Of a stretch of DNA of 64,000 nucleotides, positions 24,001-37,183 are shown piece after piece (within the stretch, counting starts at the first letter, position 1; the number at the start of each line of letters is the position of its first letter). The DNA comes from Stomorhina lunata (lineage: Eukaryota > Arthropoda > Insecta > Diptera > Rhiniidae). A model generated the notes under the pieces. It saw nothing but the letters and a program-made list of their open reading frames with translations. It made no database searches and was not told the origin of the DNA. The stretch is taken from the NCBI GenBank assembly GCA_933228675.1, contig OW121742.1:35164218-35228217 (forward strand), given 5' to 3'. Position numbers and translations under genes: made by a program.

Positions 24001-25689
24001 TTGAAGTATTAAATTTCAACAATACATATATGAATCCCATATACAAATAGCGAATCTAATCGCCTTATACTTTGTTAAACTTTCAATATCTTAAATTTTC
24101 TTGAATTTTTAATTACCCATAAAACCATAATCAGATTTTTCACAAACAATAAATTATTTTGAAATTATTTTCAAAATAAAAGCCAAACGTCAAATTATGT
24201 CCGTTTGATTTGATGCTTGTAAATCATTTTTAATTACAACCAAAAAAGACGGACCTGGCAGACAGACCAACAGCAGACAATCCAGCTTTTAGCGGATTTA
24301 AAAAGTCATAATATTGAAAATAAATTATTGTGACATAAAAGATCAGCAAAATGTCAGTTTACATAAAAAGCTCCTAAAGGAAAAAGGTTGAAATTGAAAA
24401 ATGTATCAAGTCAACTTAAACTCCAAAATTGAAGTATCATTAATTAAAGACAAAAACCAGGAGAAGGAAAGAGCGATTTAAAAATAGGAAAAGGAAAAAT
24501 TAAAGTGAAGAGTTTTCAATAATGAAAAAAGAAATTGGACATTGATAAAAACATGACACATTTTAAATGTCAATTTTTCAAAGATTTTGCTTTGAAAAGT
24601 GAATTTTCCGTATTTGTATCTTTCAATAACTGAGAAACAATTTTTATTTTTTCGAAACAAATATATCGATTACGTATTCAATTGAACAAATCAAGCCCTC
24701 GATTTTTATGTTTATTGGCTCATGGACATAAAATTTTACTACGTGTTTAACAGCAGCAGCAACAAAATAAGAGGAAAATTTAAATAAAAAGAAAAATTAA
24801 AGTCCGAAATTTAAATTTTGTTTTTATTAAACATTTTAAAACTCAATGATCAGTTCAGTTCTTTTTTTATGTGAAAAATCCCCAAAAAACATATAAAACA
24901 GTGCGATTTTGAAAGTAAAAGTTAAATTTATGTTTATGTTACAATTTTGTTTTTTTACTGTTTTTTTTTTCTCAAAATTTGTTTTAATACGAGGGTTGCC
25001 TTTTATATTTCCAGATTAAAAAGTTGACTTTAGGAGGACATTTCTTAAGAAAACATGACGATAGGATGATATTTCTACAGCAAAGTTAACTATTGGAAAA
25101 CTTGGCTATAGAAAAAAAAGTTGATGATAGAACCCCTCTTTAATATAAAACTTTATAATAAAAATTAAAGCCAACCCTCGTACCTAAATAAATATAAACA
25201 GTAAAAATCAATATGGAATATGTTTGAATGTCCGTCCATACTTCCAGCTGTCCCTCCGTCCGTATAAAGCTGAATGGTGCGATATGTTAAGGTCTGGGGT
25301 CTGGTGCTGCAGTACTCAGCTGTCCTGTTTCTTTGTTTTTTTGGTCCATTGTAAACTTTTATGTGATTTTGTACATCATAAATTTAGTACTTTTTGTGTT
25401 TTAATTTCGCTTTCATGTCGTTTGGTTGCAACTTGCAACCATTAAATGTATGAAGAAAATTTGTTAAGGCTGTTGATATTTCTTGCCATTTGCGAAATCA
25501 TAAAAAAAGTCGTAAGATCAAAAACCATAAATAAACAAACAATAAAGGAACATTTATTGTAAATTGGAAAAATTCTTGAAGAGAAAAAGAAACTGGGTTT
25601 GGTAATTAAATACATGATTTGATAAACAAATTTGTTCGGAAGCGAAACACTGTGCAGTAAATGTTAATCTAAGCTTCTGCTAAAATATA
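24001..25689. other. Unique AT-rich sequence between satellite blocks; no gene recognised
   Basis: No exon or RNA gene recognised. It includes a CAGACAGACC/AGCAGACAATCC patch at about 24255-24285 and a GTCCGTCCATAC/CCTCCGTCCGT patch at about 25230-25262. The 73-codon ORF at 25224-25445 has many Cys and hydrophobic residues but no motif I recognise, and no splice-site support. Confidence 0.5.
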
Positions 25690-27120
25690 TTCGAAATTTA
25701 CTTTTTATAGAAAAATTTTCGAAAACTAAGTTTTTCCAGGAAATTTTTCAAAAATTTGACTATTTATAGGAAATTTTTCAAAAATTGACTATTTATAGGA
25801 AATTTTTCGAAAATATACTATTTATAGGAAATTTTTCGAAAATAGAATTCATAGGAAATTTTTCGAAAATTGACTATTTATAGGAAATTTTTCGAAAACT
25901 GACTATTTATAGGAAATTTTTCGAAAATTGAATTTTAATAGGAATTTTTCAAAAATTGACTATTTATAGGAAATTTTTCAAAAATTGACTATTTATAGGA
26001 AATTTTTCAAAAATTGACTATTTATAGGAAATTTTTCGAAAATTTACTATTTATAGGAAATTTTTCAAAAATTGATTATTTATAAGAAATTTTTCAAAAT
26101 TGACTATTTACAGGAAATTTTTCGAAAATTGAATTTTAATAGGAAATTTTTTGAAAATTGACTATTTATAGGAAATTTTTAGAAAATTGACTATTTATAG
26201 GAAATTTTTCGAAAATTGACTATTTATAGGAAATTTTTCAAAAATTAACTATTTACAGGAAATTTTTCGAAAATTTACTATTTATAGGAAATTTTTCAAA
26301 AATTTATTATTTTTAAGAAATTTTCAAAAATTGACTATTTATAGGAAATTTTTCGAAAATTGACTATTTATAGGAAATTTTTCGAAAATTGACTATTTAT
26401 AGGAAATTTTTCGAAAATTGACTATTTATAGGAAATTTTTCAAAAGTTGACTATTTAAAGGAAAATTTTCGAAAATTGACTTTTTATATTAAATTTTTCG
26501 AAAATTCACTATTTATAGGAAATTTTTCGAAAATTGAATTTTAATAGGAAATTTTTCGAAAATTGACTATTTATAGGAAATTTTTCGAAAATTGACTATT
26601 TATAGGAAATTTTTCGAAAATTGACTATTTATAGGAAATTTTTCGAAAATTGACTATTTATAGGAAATTTTTCGAAAATTGACTATTTATAGGAAATTTT
26701 TCGAAAATTGACTATTTATAGGAAATTTTTCGAAAATTGACTATTTATAGGAAATTTTTCGAAAATTGACTATTTATAGGAAATTTTTCGAAAATTGACT
26801 ATTTATAGGAAATTTTTCGAAAATTGACTATTTATAGGAAATTTTTCGAAAATTGACTATTTATAGGAAATTTTTCGAAAATTGACTATTTATAGGAAAT
26901 TTTTCGAAAATTGACTATTTATAGGAAATTTTTCGAAAATTGACTATTTATAGGAAATTTTTCGAAAATTGACTATTTATAGGAAATTTTTCGAAAATTG
27001 ACTATTTATAGGAAATTTTTCGAAAATTGACTATTTATAGGAAATTTTTCGAAAATTGACTATTTATAGGAAATTTTTCGAAAATTGACTATTAATAGGA
27101 AAGTTTTCGAAAATTGACTA
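25690..27120 (+). repeat. Satellite C, block 1 (29-bp unit)
   Basis: Tandem units of exactly 29 bp in the regular part (CG at 26586, then 26615, and so on). The unit is GACTATTTATAGGAAATT followed by TTTCGAAAATT. It derives from the same ancestor as satellite B: the AGGAAATTTTT arm is kept, C becomes CG, and two bases are lost from the T run. About 22 consecutive units at 26520-27090 are identical. The left part is more diverged. Confidence 0.95.
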
Positions 27121-27645
27121 TTTTTATAGAAAATTTTTCAAAAATTTACTAGTTTTATAGGAAAATTTTCAAAAATTTACGATTTTCATAGGAAATTTTT
27201 CAAAAATTTCTTATTTTTATGGGAAAATTTCAAAAATTTCTTATTTTTATAGGAACTTTTTCAAAAATTTCTTATTTTTATAGGAAATTTTTAAAAATTT
27301 TTTTACTTTTATTGGATTTTTTTTATTTCTCATTTTTAAAGAAATTTTTTCAAAAATTTCTTATTTTTATAGGAAATTTTTCAAAAATTTGTAATTTTTA
27401 TGGGAAATTTTTCAAAAATTTCTTATTTTTATAAGAAATTTTTCAAAAATTTCTTATTTTTATAAGAAATTTTTCAAAAATTTCTTATTTTTATAAAAAA
27501 ATTTTCAAAAACTTCTTATTTTTATAGGAAATTTTTCAAAAACTTGTGATTTTTATGGAAAATTTTTAAAAAATTTCTTATTTTTATAGGTAATTTTAAA
27601 AAAATTTACCATTTGTATAGGGAATTTTTCGAAAATTTACTATTA
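27121..27645 (+). repeat. Satellite B, block 4 (31-bp, diverged)
   Basis: Immediately follows the 29-bp array without a gap, switching back to TTTCTTATTTTTATAGG / AAATTTTTCAAAAA units. They are diverged, with T-run expansions near 27300-27330. The junction at about 27120 is a B/C boundary inside one continuous array. Confidence 0.9.
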
Positions 27646-28784
27646 AAAGAAAATACACTATTTTATTTGTTGTTGAATTATTTAGCCAAATCTTTTAGCG
27701 GTATTTACTTTATTTTGACTTTATCTCTTAAAATCGACCATAAAGAAATTTGTAAACATTTTTTAACATTAAAACTGAAATGTTTTGTTTTTTTTTTGCG
27801 AAAATTCTTCCTGTTTATAAAATATGAAATGAAATGAATGAATTTTTTAATACTAAATCACAATTTGTAGCCTACGAATGAATTACGGCTGCTTAATGCA
27901 ACTTATGACAAGAAATTGTTTTTCACTCAAGAAACACCGAAAGAGATACATTTGAGACAGAAACTCCTAGTGATACCACGAAACTTGTGGCATTTGAATA
28001 TGATGTTTGTTACTATTTGAGGGGGCATCCACACATAAGAAAATACTTATTGTAGTATAATTTCATTCCTATATACAAATTTTTTAGATCTGATTTATGA
28101 TCCCTAGAAAACATTATGAACAAACAGCCCAACCAAAAAAATTCAGAAATTTACTATGGCCAAAATTTATAGTTGGCAAAAAAAAAAACTCTTTCATCAA
28201 TAAATAAACATTAAAGAAAAATGTTAAGCAAATAAACAAAATGTTGTAAAGTTTTCGCTCAAAGAAATGTTACAACAACTTACAACATTTAGCGGCACAG
28301 CAATGCCACTTTTGTTGCATTGCAGGCATAGAGACAGACAGACGGATGAACGTACGGACGGACAGTCGTAACAAAACTTAAATTGATGTTAATCTGTCCA
28401 TGTAACTCACTCATGTTACATGTGTCCAAAAAATTGTTCATTCATTTGTTGTTTGTTCGAATGTTATGTTTGTGTTTTTGTTGTTGCTATTGTTTGTGTT
28501 TCTTGTTTGCAATTGTGATCTGCATACATGGCGGCATTTAGTTGCAACAACATGTTGCGGTCAAATGGTGGGCACACATTTCTCAAGTCTTTAACATTGG
28601 TCAACTTAATTGAGATTTAAATTATTTTAATTTCTTTTACTTTTTGCCGGCTCTTTTAAAAAAAGAAAGACATAAAATGTTTAAACTGAGATACATGGCG
28701 TGTTTGGTAATTAGTTTTCCTTTAAAGAAACGGGAGCAATTAAAGCAGGAGTGATTGACTATAAGTTATGAAGTTAATGATTAA
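27646..28784. other. Unique AT-rich sequence; no gene recognised
   Basis: No exon recognised. It has a GACAGACAGACGGATGAACG/TACGGACGGACAG tract at 28332-28366 and TTGTTGTTTG-type simple sequence at 28445-28510. Confidence 0.5.
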
Positions 28785-31700
28785 AAATTCACTATTTTTA
28801 AAAATTTACTATTTATAGAAAATTTTTCGAAAATTAAATATTAATATTTAATTTTCGAAAAATTTCCTATAAATTTATAGGAAATTTTTCGAAAATTGAC
28901 TATTTGTAGGAAATTTTTCGAAAACTGACTATTAATAGGAAATTATTCGAAAATTGAATATTTATAGGACATTTTTCGAAATTTGAATATTTATAGGATT
29001 TTTCGAAAATTTACTATTTATAGGAAATTTTTCGAAAATTTACTATTTATAGGAAATTTTTCGAAAATTTACTATTTATGGGAAATTTTTTGAAAATTTA
29101 CTATTTTTAGTAAATTTTTCGAAAATTGACTATTTATAGGAAATTTTTCGAAAATTGAGTATTTATAGGCAATTTTTAGCAAATTGAGTATTTATAGGAA
29201 ATTTTTCGAAAATTGACTATTTATAGGAAATTTTTAGAAAATTGAGTATTTATAGGAAATTTTTCGAAAATTTACTATTTATAGGAAATTTTTCGAAAAT
29301 TTACTATTATAGGAAATTTTTCGAAAATTGACTATTTATGGGAAATTTTTCGAAACTTGACTATTTGTAGGAAATTTTTCGAAAATTTAATATTTATAGG
29401 AAATTTTTCGAAAATTGACTAATTATAGAATATTTTTAAAAAATTGACTATTTATAGGAAATTTTTCGAAAATTAACTATTTACAGGAAAATTTTCAAAA
29501 ATTTACTTTTTATAGGAAATTTACTATTTATAGGAAGTTTTTCGAAAATTGACTATTTATAGGAAATTTTTCGAAAATTGACTATTTATAGGAAATTTTT
29601 CGAAAATTGACTATTAATAGGAAATTATTCGAAAATTTAATATTTATAGGAAATTTTTCGAAATTTGACTATTTATAGGAAATTTTTCAAAAATTGACTA
29701 TTTATAGGAAATTTTTCGAAAATTGACTATTTATAGGAAATTTTTCGAAAATTGACTATTTATAGGAAATTTTTCGAAAATTGACTATTTATGGGAAATT
29801 TTTCGAAACTTGACTATTTGTAGGAAATTTTTCGAAAATTTAATATTTATAGGAAATTTTTCGAAAATTGACTAATTATAGAATATTTTTAAAAAATTGA
29901 CTATTTATAGGAAATTTTTCGAAAATTAACTATTTATAGGAAATTTTTCAAAAATTTACTTTTTATAGGAAATTTTTCAAAAATTTACTATTTATAGGAA
30001 ATTTTTCAAAAATTTACTATTTATAGGAAATTTTTCAAAAATTTACTATTTATAGGAAATTTTTCAAAAATTTACTATTTATAGGAAATTTTTCAAAAAT
30101 TTACTATTTATAGGAAATTTTTCAAAAATTTACTATTATAGGAAATTTTTCGAAAATTTACTATTTATAGGAAATTTTTCGAAAATTTACTTTTTATAGG
30201 AAATTTTTCGAAAATTTACTATTTATAGGAAATTTTTCAAAAATTGAATATTTATAGGAAATTTTTCAAAAATTGAATATTTATAGGAAATTTTTCAAAA
30301 ATTGAATATTTATAGGAAATTTTTCGAAAATTGACTATTTATAGGAAATTTTTCGAAACTTGACTATTTATAGGAAATTTTTCGAAAATTTAATATTTAT
30401 AGGAAATTTTTCGAAAATTGACTAATTATAGAAAATTTTTAAAAAATTGACTATGTATAGCAAATTTTTCGAAAATTGACTATTTATAAGAAATTTTTCA
30501 AAAATTTACTATTTATAGGAAATTTTTCGAAAATTGACTATTTATAGGAAATTTTTCGAAAATTTACTATTTATAGGAAATTTTTCGAAAATTGACTATT
30601 TATAGGAAATTTTTCGAAAATTGACTATTTATAGGAAATTTTTCGAAAATTTACTATTTATAGGAAATTTTTCAAAAATTTACTATTTATAGGAAATTTT
30701 TCAAAAATTTACTATTTATAGGAAATTTTTCAAAAATTTACTATTTATAGGAAATTTTTCAAAAATTTACTATTTATAGGGAATTTTTCAAAAATTTACT
30801 ATTTATAGGAAATTTTTCGAAAATTTACTATTTATAGGAAATTTTTCAAAAATTGAATATTTATAGGAAATTTTTCAAAAATTGAATATTTATAGGAAAT
30901 TTTTCGAAAATTGACTATTTATAGGAAATTTTTCGAAAATTGACTATTTATAGGAAATTTTTCGAAAATTGAATATTTATAGGAAATTTTTCGAAAATTG
31001 ACTATTTATAGGAAATTTTTCGAAAATTTACTATTTATAGGAAATTTTTCAAAAATTTACTATTTATAGGAAATTTTTCAAAAATTTACTATTTATAGGA
31101 AATTTTTCAAAAATTTACTATTTATAGGGAATTTTTCAAAAATTTACTATTTATAGGAAATTTTTCGAAAATTTACTATTTATAGGAAATTTTTCAAAAA
31201 TTGAATATTTATAGGAAATTTTTCAAAAATTGAATATTTATAGGAAATTTTTCGAAAATTGACTATTTATAGGAAATTTTTCGAAAATTGACTATTTATA
31301 GGAAATTTTTCGAAAATTTACTATTTATAGGAAATTTTTCGAAAATATACTATTTATAGGAAATTTTTCAAAAATTGAATATTTATAGGAAATTTTTCAA
31401 AAATTTACTATTTATAGGAAATTTTTCAAAAATTTACTATTTATAGGAAATTTTTCAAAAATTTACTATTTATAGGAAATTTTTCAAAAATTTACTATTT
31501 ATAGGAAATTTTTCGAAAATTGACTATTTATAGGAAATTTTTCGAAAATTGACTATTTATAGGAAATTTTTCGAAAATTGACAATAGGAAATTATTCGAA
31601 AATTTAATATTTATAGGAAATTTTTCGAAATTTGACTATTTATAGGAAATTATTCGAAAATTTAATATTTATAGGAAATTTTTTGAAAATTGACTATTAA

Positions 31701-33012
31701 TAGGAAATTATTCGAAAATTTAATATTTATAGGAAATTTTTCGAAATTTGAATATTTATAGGAAATTTTTCGAAAATTTACTATTTATAGGAAATTTTTC
31801 GAAAATTTACTATTTATAGGAAATTTTTCGAAAATTTACTATTTATAGGAAATTTTTCGAAAATTTACTATTTATAGGAAATTTTTCAAAAATTGAATAT
31901 TTATAGGAAATTTTTCAAAAATTGAATATTTATAGGAAATTTTTCGAAAATTGACTATTTATAGGAAATTTTTCGAAAATTGACTATTTATAGGAAATTT
32001 TTCGAAAATTGAATATTTATAGGAAATTTTTCGAAAATTGACTATTTATAGGAAATTTTTCGAAAATTTACTATTTATAGGAAATTTTTCAAAAATTTAC
32101 TATTTATAGGAAATTTTTCAAAAATTTACTATTTATAGGAAATTTTTCAAAAATTTACTATTTATAGGGAATTTTTCAAAAATTTACTATTTATAGGAAA
32201 TTTTTCGAAAATTTACTATTTATAGGAAATTTTTCAAAAATTGAATATTTATAGGAAATTTTTCAAAAATTGAATATTTATAGGAAATTTTTCGAAAATT
32301 GACTATTTATAGGAAATTTTTCGAAAATTGACTATTTATAGGAAATTTTTCGAAAATTTACTATTTATAGGAAATTTTTCGAAAATATACTATTTATAGG
32401 AAATTTTTCAAAAATTGAATATTTATAGGAAATTTTTCAAAAATTTACTATTTATAGGAAATTTTTCAAAAATTTACTATTTATAGGAAATTTTTCAAAA
32501 ATTTACTATTTATAGGAAATTTTTCAAAAATTTACTATTTATAGGAAATTTTTCGAAAATTGACTATTTATAGGAAATTTTTCGAAAATTGACTATTTAT
32601 AGGAAATTTTTCGAAAATTGACAATAGGAAATTATTCGAAAATTTAATATTTATAGGAAATTTTTCGAAATTTGACTATTTATAGGAAATTATTCGAAAA
32701 TTTAATATTTATAGGAAATTTTTTGAAAATTGACTATTAATAGGAAATTATTCGAAAATTTAATATTTATAGGAAATTTTTCGAAATTTGAATATTTATA
32801 GGAAATTTTTCGAAAATTTACTATTTATAGGAAATTTTTCGAAAATTTACTATTTATAGGAAATTTTTCGAAAATTTACTATTTATAGGAAATTTTTCGA
32901 AAATTTACTATTTATAGGAAATTTTTCGAAAATTTACTATTTATAGGAAATTTTTCAAAATTTGACCATTTATAGGAAATTTTTAAAAAATTTCCTATTT
33001 ATAGGAAATTTA
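28785..33012 (+). repeat. Satellite C, block 2 (29-bp unit; mosaic of subtypes)
   Basis: About 145 units of 29 bp. Several subtypes are interleaved: AAAATTGACTATT, AAAATTTACTATT, AAAATTGAATATT, and CGAAAA versus CAAAAA. At 28808-28910 one unit is inverted within the direct array, producing two back-to-back palindromes (centre of the first near 28842). The right half contains an exact-looking 1040-bp higher-order duplication, listed separately. Confidence 0.95.
30793..32925 (+). repeat. 1040-bp higher-order tandem duplication inside satellite C
   Basis: Rare marker units recur at an offset of exactly 1040 bp. The shortened GACAATAGG is at about 31580 and 32620, the variant TTTATAGGGA at 31121 and 32161, and the sequence around 30840 matches 31880. 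The size equals 36 units of 29 bp minus the 4-bp deletion in the marker unit. A further copy of TTTATAGGGA at about 30773, 348 bp (12 units) earlier, indicates an older, smaller duplication of the same kind. Confidence 0.9.
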
Positions 33013-34160
33013 AGAAATTAAGTAAACTTAGCATTGTTTCAGTATACGAAAATTGTCAATAATTTTCCCAAGATTTCTAAAATATCTTTAATAATCCGCT
33101 TTACTAAATCTTCACATTACAAAAATTCCACATCTTTCAAAACTAATGAAATGAAATAATCTCCAAAAATAAAACCACTTGAAAAATTTGGCCTTCAAAA
33201 TTATTTCGGTGTCATTAAAATATTTCTTCTAACACAAAAAAAAAAATACCTCAAGATTTTACAACATAATAATAGTTTTATATTCAGAAAATATCCATTA
33301 AAGTTTTAACAGAAAAAGCTCTTGAAATCCAAATAAATTTTGAAAAGGCGCAAATACAACAAAACAGAGCATCGACATGTTGGGAGATAAATTACAAACT
33401 TGAACTTGAAACAGAAGAAAACGACAAAAGCGAAACAAATTTCTTTATTTTCGAAAGAAAACAAAAATCAATAAAAAGAAAAATGAAAAACTTACAAAAG
33501 AAGCTAAAATGCAAGAGTGGCAGAGAGATGGGCGAACAGACGGACGGACATTATATACTAAATGAAAATTTTTCTTTTTTGCCTCAACGCTCACACTTAG
33601 TCACCAAAAAGGTGACAATGAAGTTTGAAAGACATTGAACTAAATAAATTTTGAAAAGTAAAGAAACGAACGAAATGAAAAATTGCTTCATTTTCTTTAG
33701 GAAGTATTTTTCCCCTTTTTAGTTGAAGTTTAAGATGAAAAAATGGGTAAATGAGTTTCGGAAAAATGTTTGGGTAGAAATTGAGTGTGCGTTTTTAAAT
33801 TTGAATATCTAAATTTCTTGATTTCGTTATACCAATTGTCAACCGAAATTTGATATGCAAGTCTGTGATTTATGGCTTCAGGTAAAAATAATAAATTATG
33901 TAAATTCAAAAGAATATTTTTTGTTTATTCAAAAAGGTACTTTTCTATTCAAAAAGAGACTTTTTAATTAAAAATAGGGATTTTTAATTCAAAGGTCTTC
34001 TTAAATAAAAATAAGTACTGATTATTTAAAAAAGTATTTTTTTTATTTTAAAAGGTACTTTCTACTCTAAAAGACACTTTATGTACCGAATGGTACTTTT
34101 TATTCAAAGTTATACCTATCTCATTTCGGTCAAGAATGTATTTAAATATTTATATTTCTG
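33013..34160. other. AT-rich sequence with a degenerate satellite-D-like patch; no gene recognised
   Basis: No exon recognised. From about 33920 to 34112 there are irregular repeats of AAAAAGGTACTTTTTATTC type. They resemble the reverse complement of satellite D (37.6-40.1 kb). A GACAGACGGACGGACATT tract lies at about 33537-33554. Confidence 0.5.
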
Positions 34161-36545
34161 AAAAAATTGACTACAGAAAATTTTTCGAAAATTGACTATT
34201 TATAGGAAATTTTCCGAAAATTGACTATTTATAGGAAATTTTTCGAAAATTGACTATTTATAGGAAATTTTTCGAAAATTGTCTATTTATAGGAAATTTT
34301 TCGAAAATTGACTATTTATAGGAAATTTTTCGAAAATTGACTATTTATAGGAAATTTTTCGAAAATTCACTATTAATAGGAATATTTTCGAAAATTTACT
34401 ATTTATAGGAAATTTTTCGAAAATTTACTATTCATAGGAAATTTTTCAAAAATTGACGTTTTGTAGGAAATTTTTCGAAAATTGACTATTTATAGGAAAT
34501 TTTTCGAAAATTGACTATTTATAGGAAATTTTTCGAAAATTGACTATTTATAGGGAATTTTTCGAAAATTGACTATTTATAGGAAATTTTTCGAAAATTG
34601 ACTATTTATAGGAAATTTTTCGAAAATTCACTATTTATAGGAAATTTTTCGAAAATTTACTATTCATAGGAAATTTTTCGAAAATTTACTATTCATAGGA
34701 AATTTTTCAAAAATTGACGTTTTGTAGGAAATTTTTCGAAAATTGACTATTTATAGGAAATTTTTCGAAAATTGACTATTTATAGGAAATTTTTCGAAAA
34801 TTGACTATTTATAGGAAATTTTTCGAAAATTCACTATTTATAGGAAATTTTTCGAAAATTTACTATTCATAGGAAATTTTTCGAAAATTTACTATTCATA
34901 GGAAATTTTTCAAAAATTGACGTTTGGTAGGAAATTTTTCGAAAATTGACTATTTATAGGAAATTTTTCGAAAATTGACTATTTATAGGAAATTTTTCGA
35001 AAATTGACTATTTATAGGAAATTTTTCGAAAATTGACTATTTATAGGGAATTTTTCGAAAATCGAATTTTTATAGGAAATTTTTCGAAAATTGACTATTT
35101 ATAGGGAATTTTTCGAAAATTGACTATTTATAGGGAATTTTTCGAAAATCGAATATTTATAGGAAATTTTTCGAAAATTGACTATTTATAGGGAATTTTT
35201 CGAAAATCGAATATTTATAGGAAATTTTTCGAAAATTGACTATTTATAGGAAATTTTTCGAAAATTGACTATTTATAGGAAATTTTTCGAATATTGACTA
35301 ATTATAGGAAGTTTTTCGAATATTGACTAATTATAGGAAGTTTTTCGAAAATTTACTATTTAAAGGAAATTTTTCGAAAATTGACTATTTAAAGGAAATT
35401 TTTCGAAAATTGATTTTATAGGATATTTTTAGAAAATTAACTATTTATAGGAAATTTTTCAAAAATTGACTATTTATAGGAAAGTTTTTCGTAAATTGAC
35501 TATTTATAGAAAATTTTTCGAAAATAGACTATTTATAGTAAATTTTTCGAAAATTGACTATTTATAGGAAATTTTTTGAAAATTGACTATTTAAAGGAAA
35601 TTTTTCGAAAATTGACTATTTACAGGAAAATTTTCGAAAATTGAATACTCATAGGAAATTTTTCGAAAATTGACTATTTATAGGAAATTTTTTGAAAATT
35701 GACTATTTATAGGAATTTTTTCGAAAATTGACGATTTATAGGAAATTTTTCGAAAATTGACTATTTATAGGAAATTTTTCGAAAATTTACTATTTATAGG
35801 AAATTTTTTTTATAGGAAATTTTCCGAAAATATACTTTTTAAGGCAATTTTTTGAAAAATGACTATTTATAAGAAATTTTTCGAAAATTGATTTTATAGG
35901 AAATTTTTCGAAAATTGATTTTATAGAAATTATTAGAAAATTAACTATTTATAGGAAATTTTTCAAAAATTGACTATTTATAGGAAAGTTTTTCGTAAAT
36001 TTACTATTTATAGAAAATTTTTTGAAAATTGACTATTTATAGGAAATTTTTTGAAAATTGACTATTTATAGGAAATTTTTCGAAAATTGACTATTTATAG
36101 GAAATTTTTCGAAAATTGACTATTTATAGGAAATTTTTTGAAAATTGACTATTTATAGGAAATTTTTCGAAAATTGACTATTTATAGGAAATTTTTCGAA
36201 AATTGACTATTTATAGGAAATTTTTTGAAAATTGAGTATTTATAGGAAATTTTTCGAAAATTGACTATTTATAGGAAATTTTTCGAAAATTTACTATTTA
36301 TAGGAAATTTTTCGAAAATTGACTATTTATAGGAAATTTTTCGAAAATTGACTATTTATAGGAAATTTTTCGAAAATTGACTATTTATAGGAAATTTTTC
36401 GAAAACTTACTATTTATAGGAAATTTTTCGATTATTCACTATTTTTAGAAAATTTTTCGAAATTTGACTATTTGTAGGAAATTTTTCGAAAATTGACTAT
36501 TTGTAGGAAATTTTTCGAAAATTGACTATTTATAGGAAATTTTGA
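34161..36545 (+). repeat. Satellite C, block 3 (29-bp unit)
   Basis: About 82 units, mostly 29 bp, of GACTATTTATAGGAAATT / TTTCGAAAATT. Subtype markers such as ATTGACGTTTTGTAGG recur at about 34450, 34712 and 34917. ATCGAATATTTATAGG recurs at about 35047-35210, pointing to short-range segment duplication. The block ends only about 125 bp from the exon's donor splice site. The gap holds a fragment of satellite-D-type sequence (AAAAAAGTACCTTTTTT at about 36600). Confidence 0.95.
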
Positions 36546-36661
36546 AGTTCATTTTGAAAAAAAGTTGTGATTTTTGTAATAAAGAAGTACATTTTAGAAT
36601 AAAAAAGTACCTTTTTTGCTACATTTTTAATGACTTAGATAAAATATAAACATAATTTAGT

Positions 36662-36670
36662 CAAACTTAC
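36662..36670 (-). other. 5' splice site (donor) of the minus-strand exon
   Basis: On the minus strand the exon ends ...TCATCAGTG and continues GTAAGTTTG. This matches the animal donor consensus GTAAGT. It falls between codons (phase 0). Confidence 0.85.
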
Positions 36671-37183
36671 CACTGATGAACTTTTCTTGCGCAATAAACC
36701 GTCCAACCAAAGTTGGACCTCAAAAGCTTTCAGATACAGCAAATGATAGCGATTCTGTAAACGTTCTAAATTATTTGAATCAGATTTTTTCGAAGAATGA
36801 CCTGATGACGATGAAGGTGCTAACAATGAGCCTGAATAAGAAGTTTGAGTTAAATTAGGACTAATTTGAGGCTGCTGGAGATGATGATTTGATAATGTAG
36901 GGTTGGAGGTGGTGGCTAATGAACAAACAACACCTGAAGTTGTGTTTGATGTTGCAGTTGCTGTTGTGGTGGTGGTAGTAGTTGTATCGTCTGTTGATGA
37001 AAGTGAGGAATTAGTTTGTTCCGCAATTAAACTGGCATCTGTATTATATGAATCGTGCTGCTGCAACGGTTGTTGTTGCTGCTGCTGTTGTAGCAATTTC
37101 TGTTGCTGTTGTTCCTTTTCAGAGGCAGCTCTTATACAAGCACTCACTACTCGAGCGTGTGATACTATTTCATGGTACAACAC
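36671..37183 (-). CDS. Internal exon, 171 codons: poly-Q/poly-T linker between two helices, spectrin-repeat-like
   Basis: Partial gene: one internal exon, phase 0 at both ends and open throughout, so exactly 171 residues. It follows a consensus acceptor (TTTTTGTGTGCTTTCAG on the minus strand) and precedes GTAAGT. Residues 1-24 look helical (YHEIVSHARVV, then CIRAASEKE). Residues 25-42 are a glutamine tract in mixed CAG/CAA codons, 67-74 are eight threonines, and 75-138 are Ser/Thr/Asn-rich and probably disordered. Residues 139-168 look helical again: LERLQNRYHLL, then KAFEVQLWLDGLLRKK, with heptad-like hydrophobic spacing and an LxxRY start resembling helix C of a spectrin repeat (usually LxxRW). 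I infer a large cytoskeletal or nuclear-envelope scaffold with spectrin repeats. Klarsicht/nesprin-type KASH proteins are one candidate, but I cannot confirm this without a search. Composition and reading frame contrast sharply with the satellite DNA on both sides. Confidence 0.82.

Noticed and set aside
24250..24290. Possible tRNA or small RNA gene in a GC-richer patch
   Set aside because: No cloverleaf, A/B box or terminator pattern could be formed. It is a CAGACAGAC-type simple tract.
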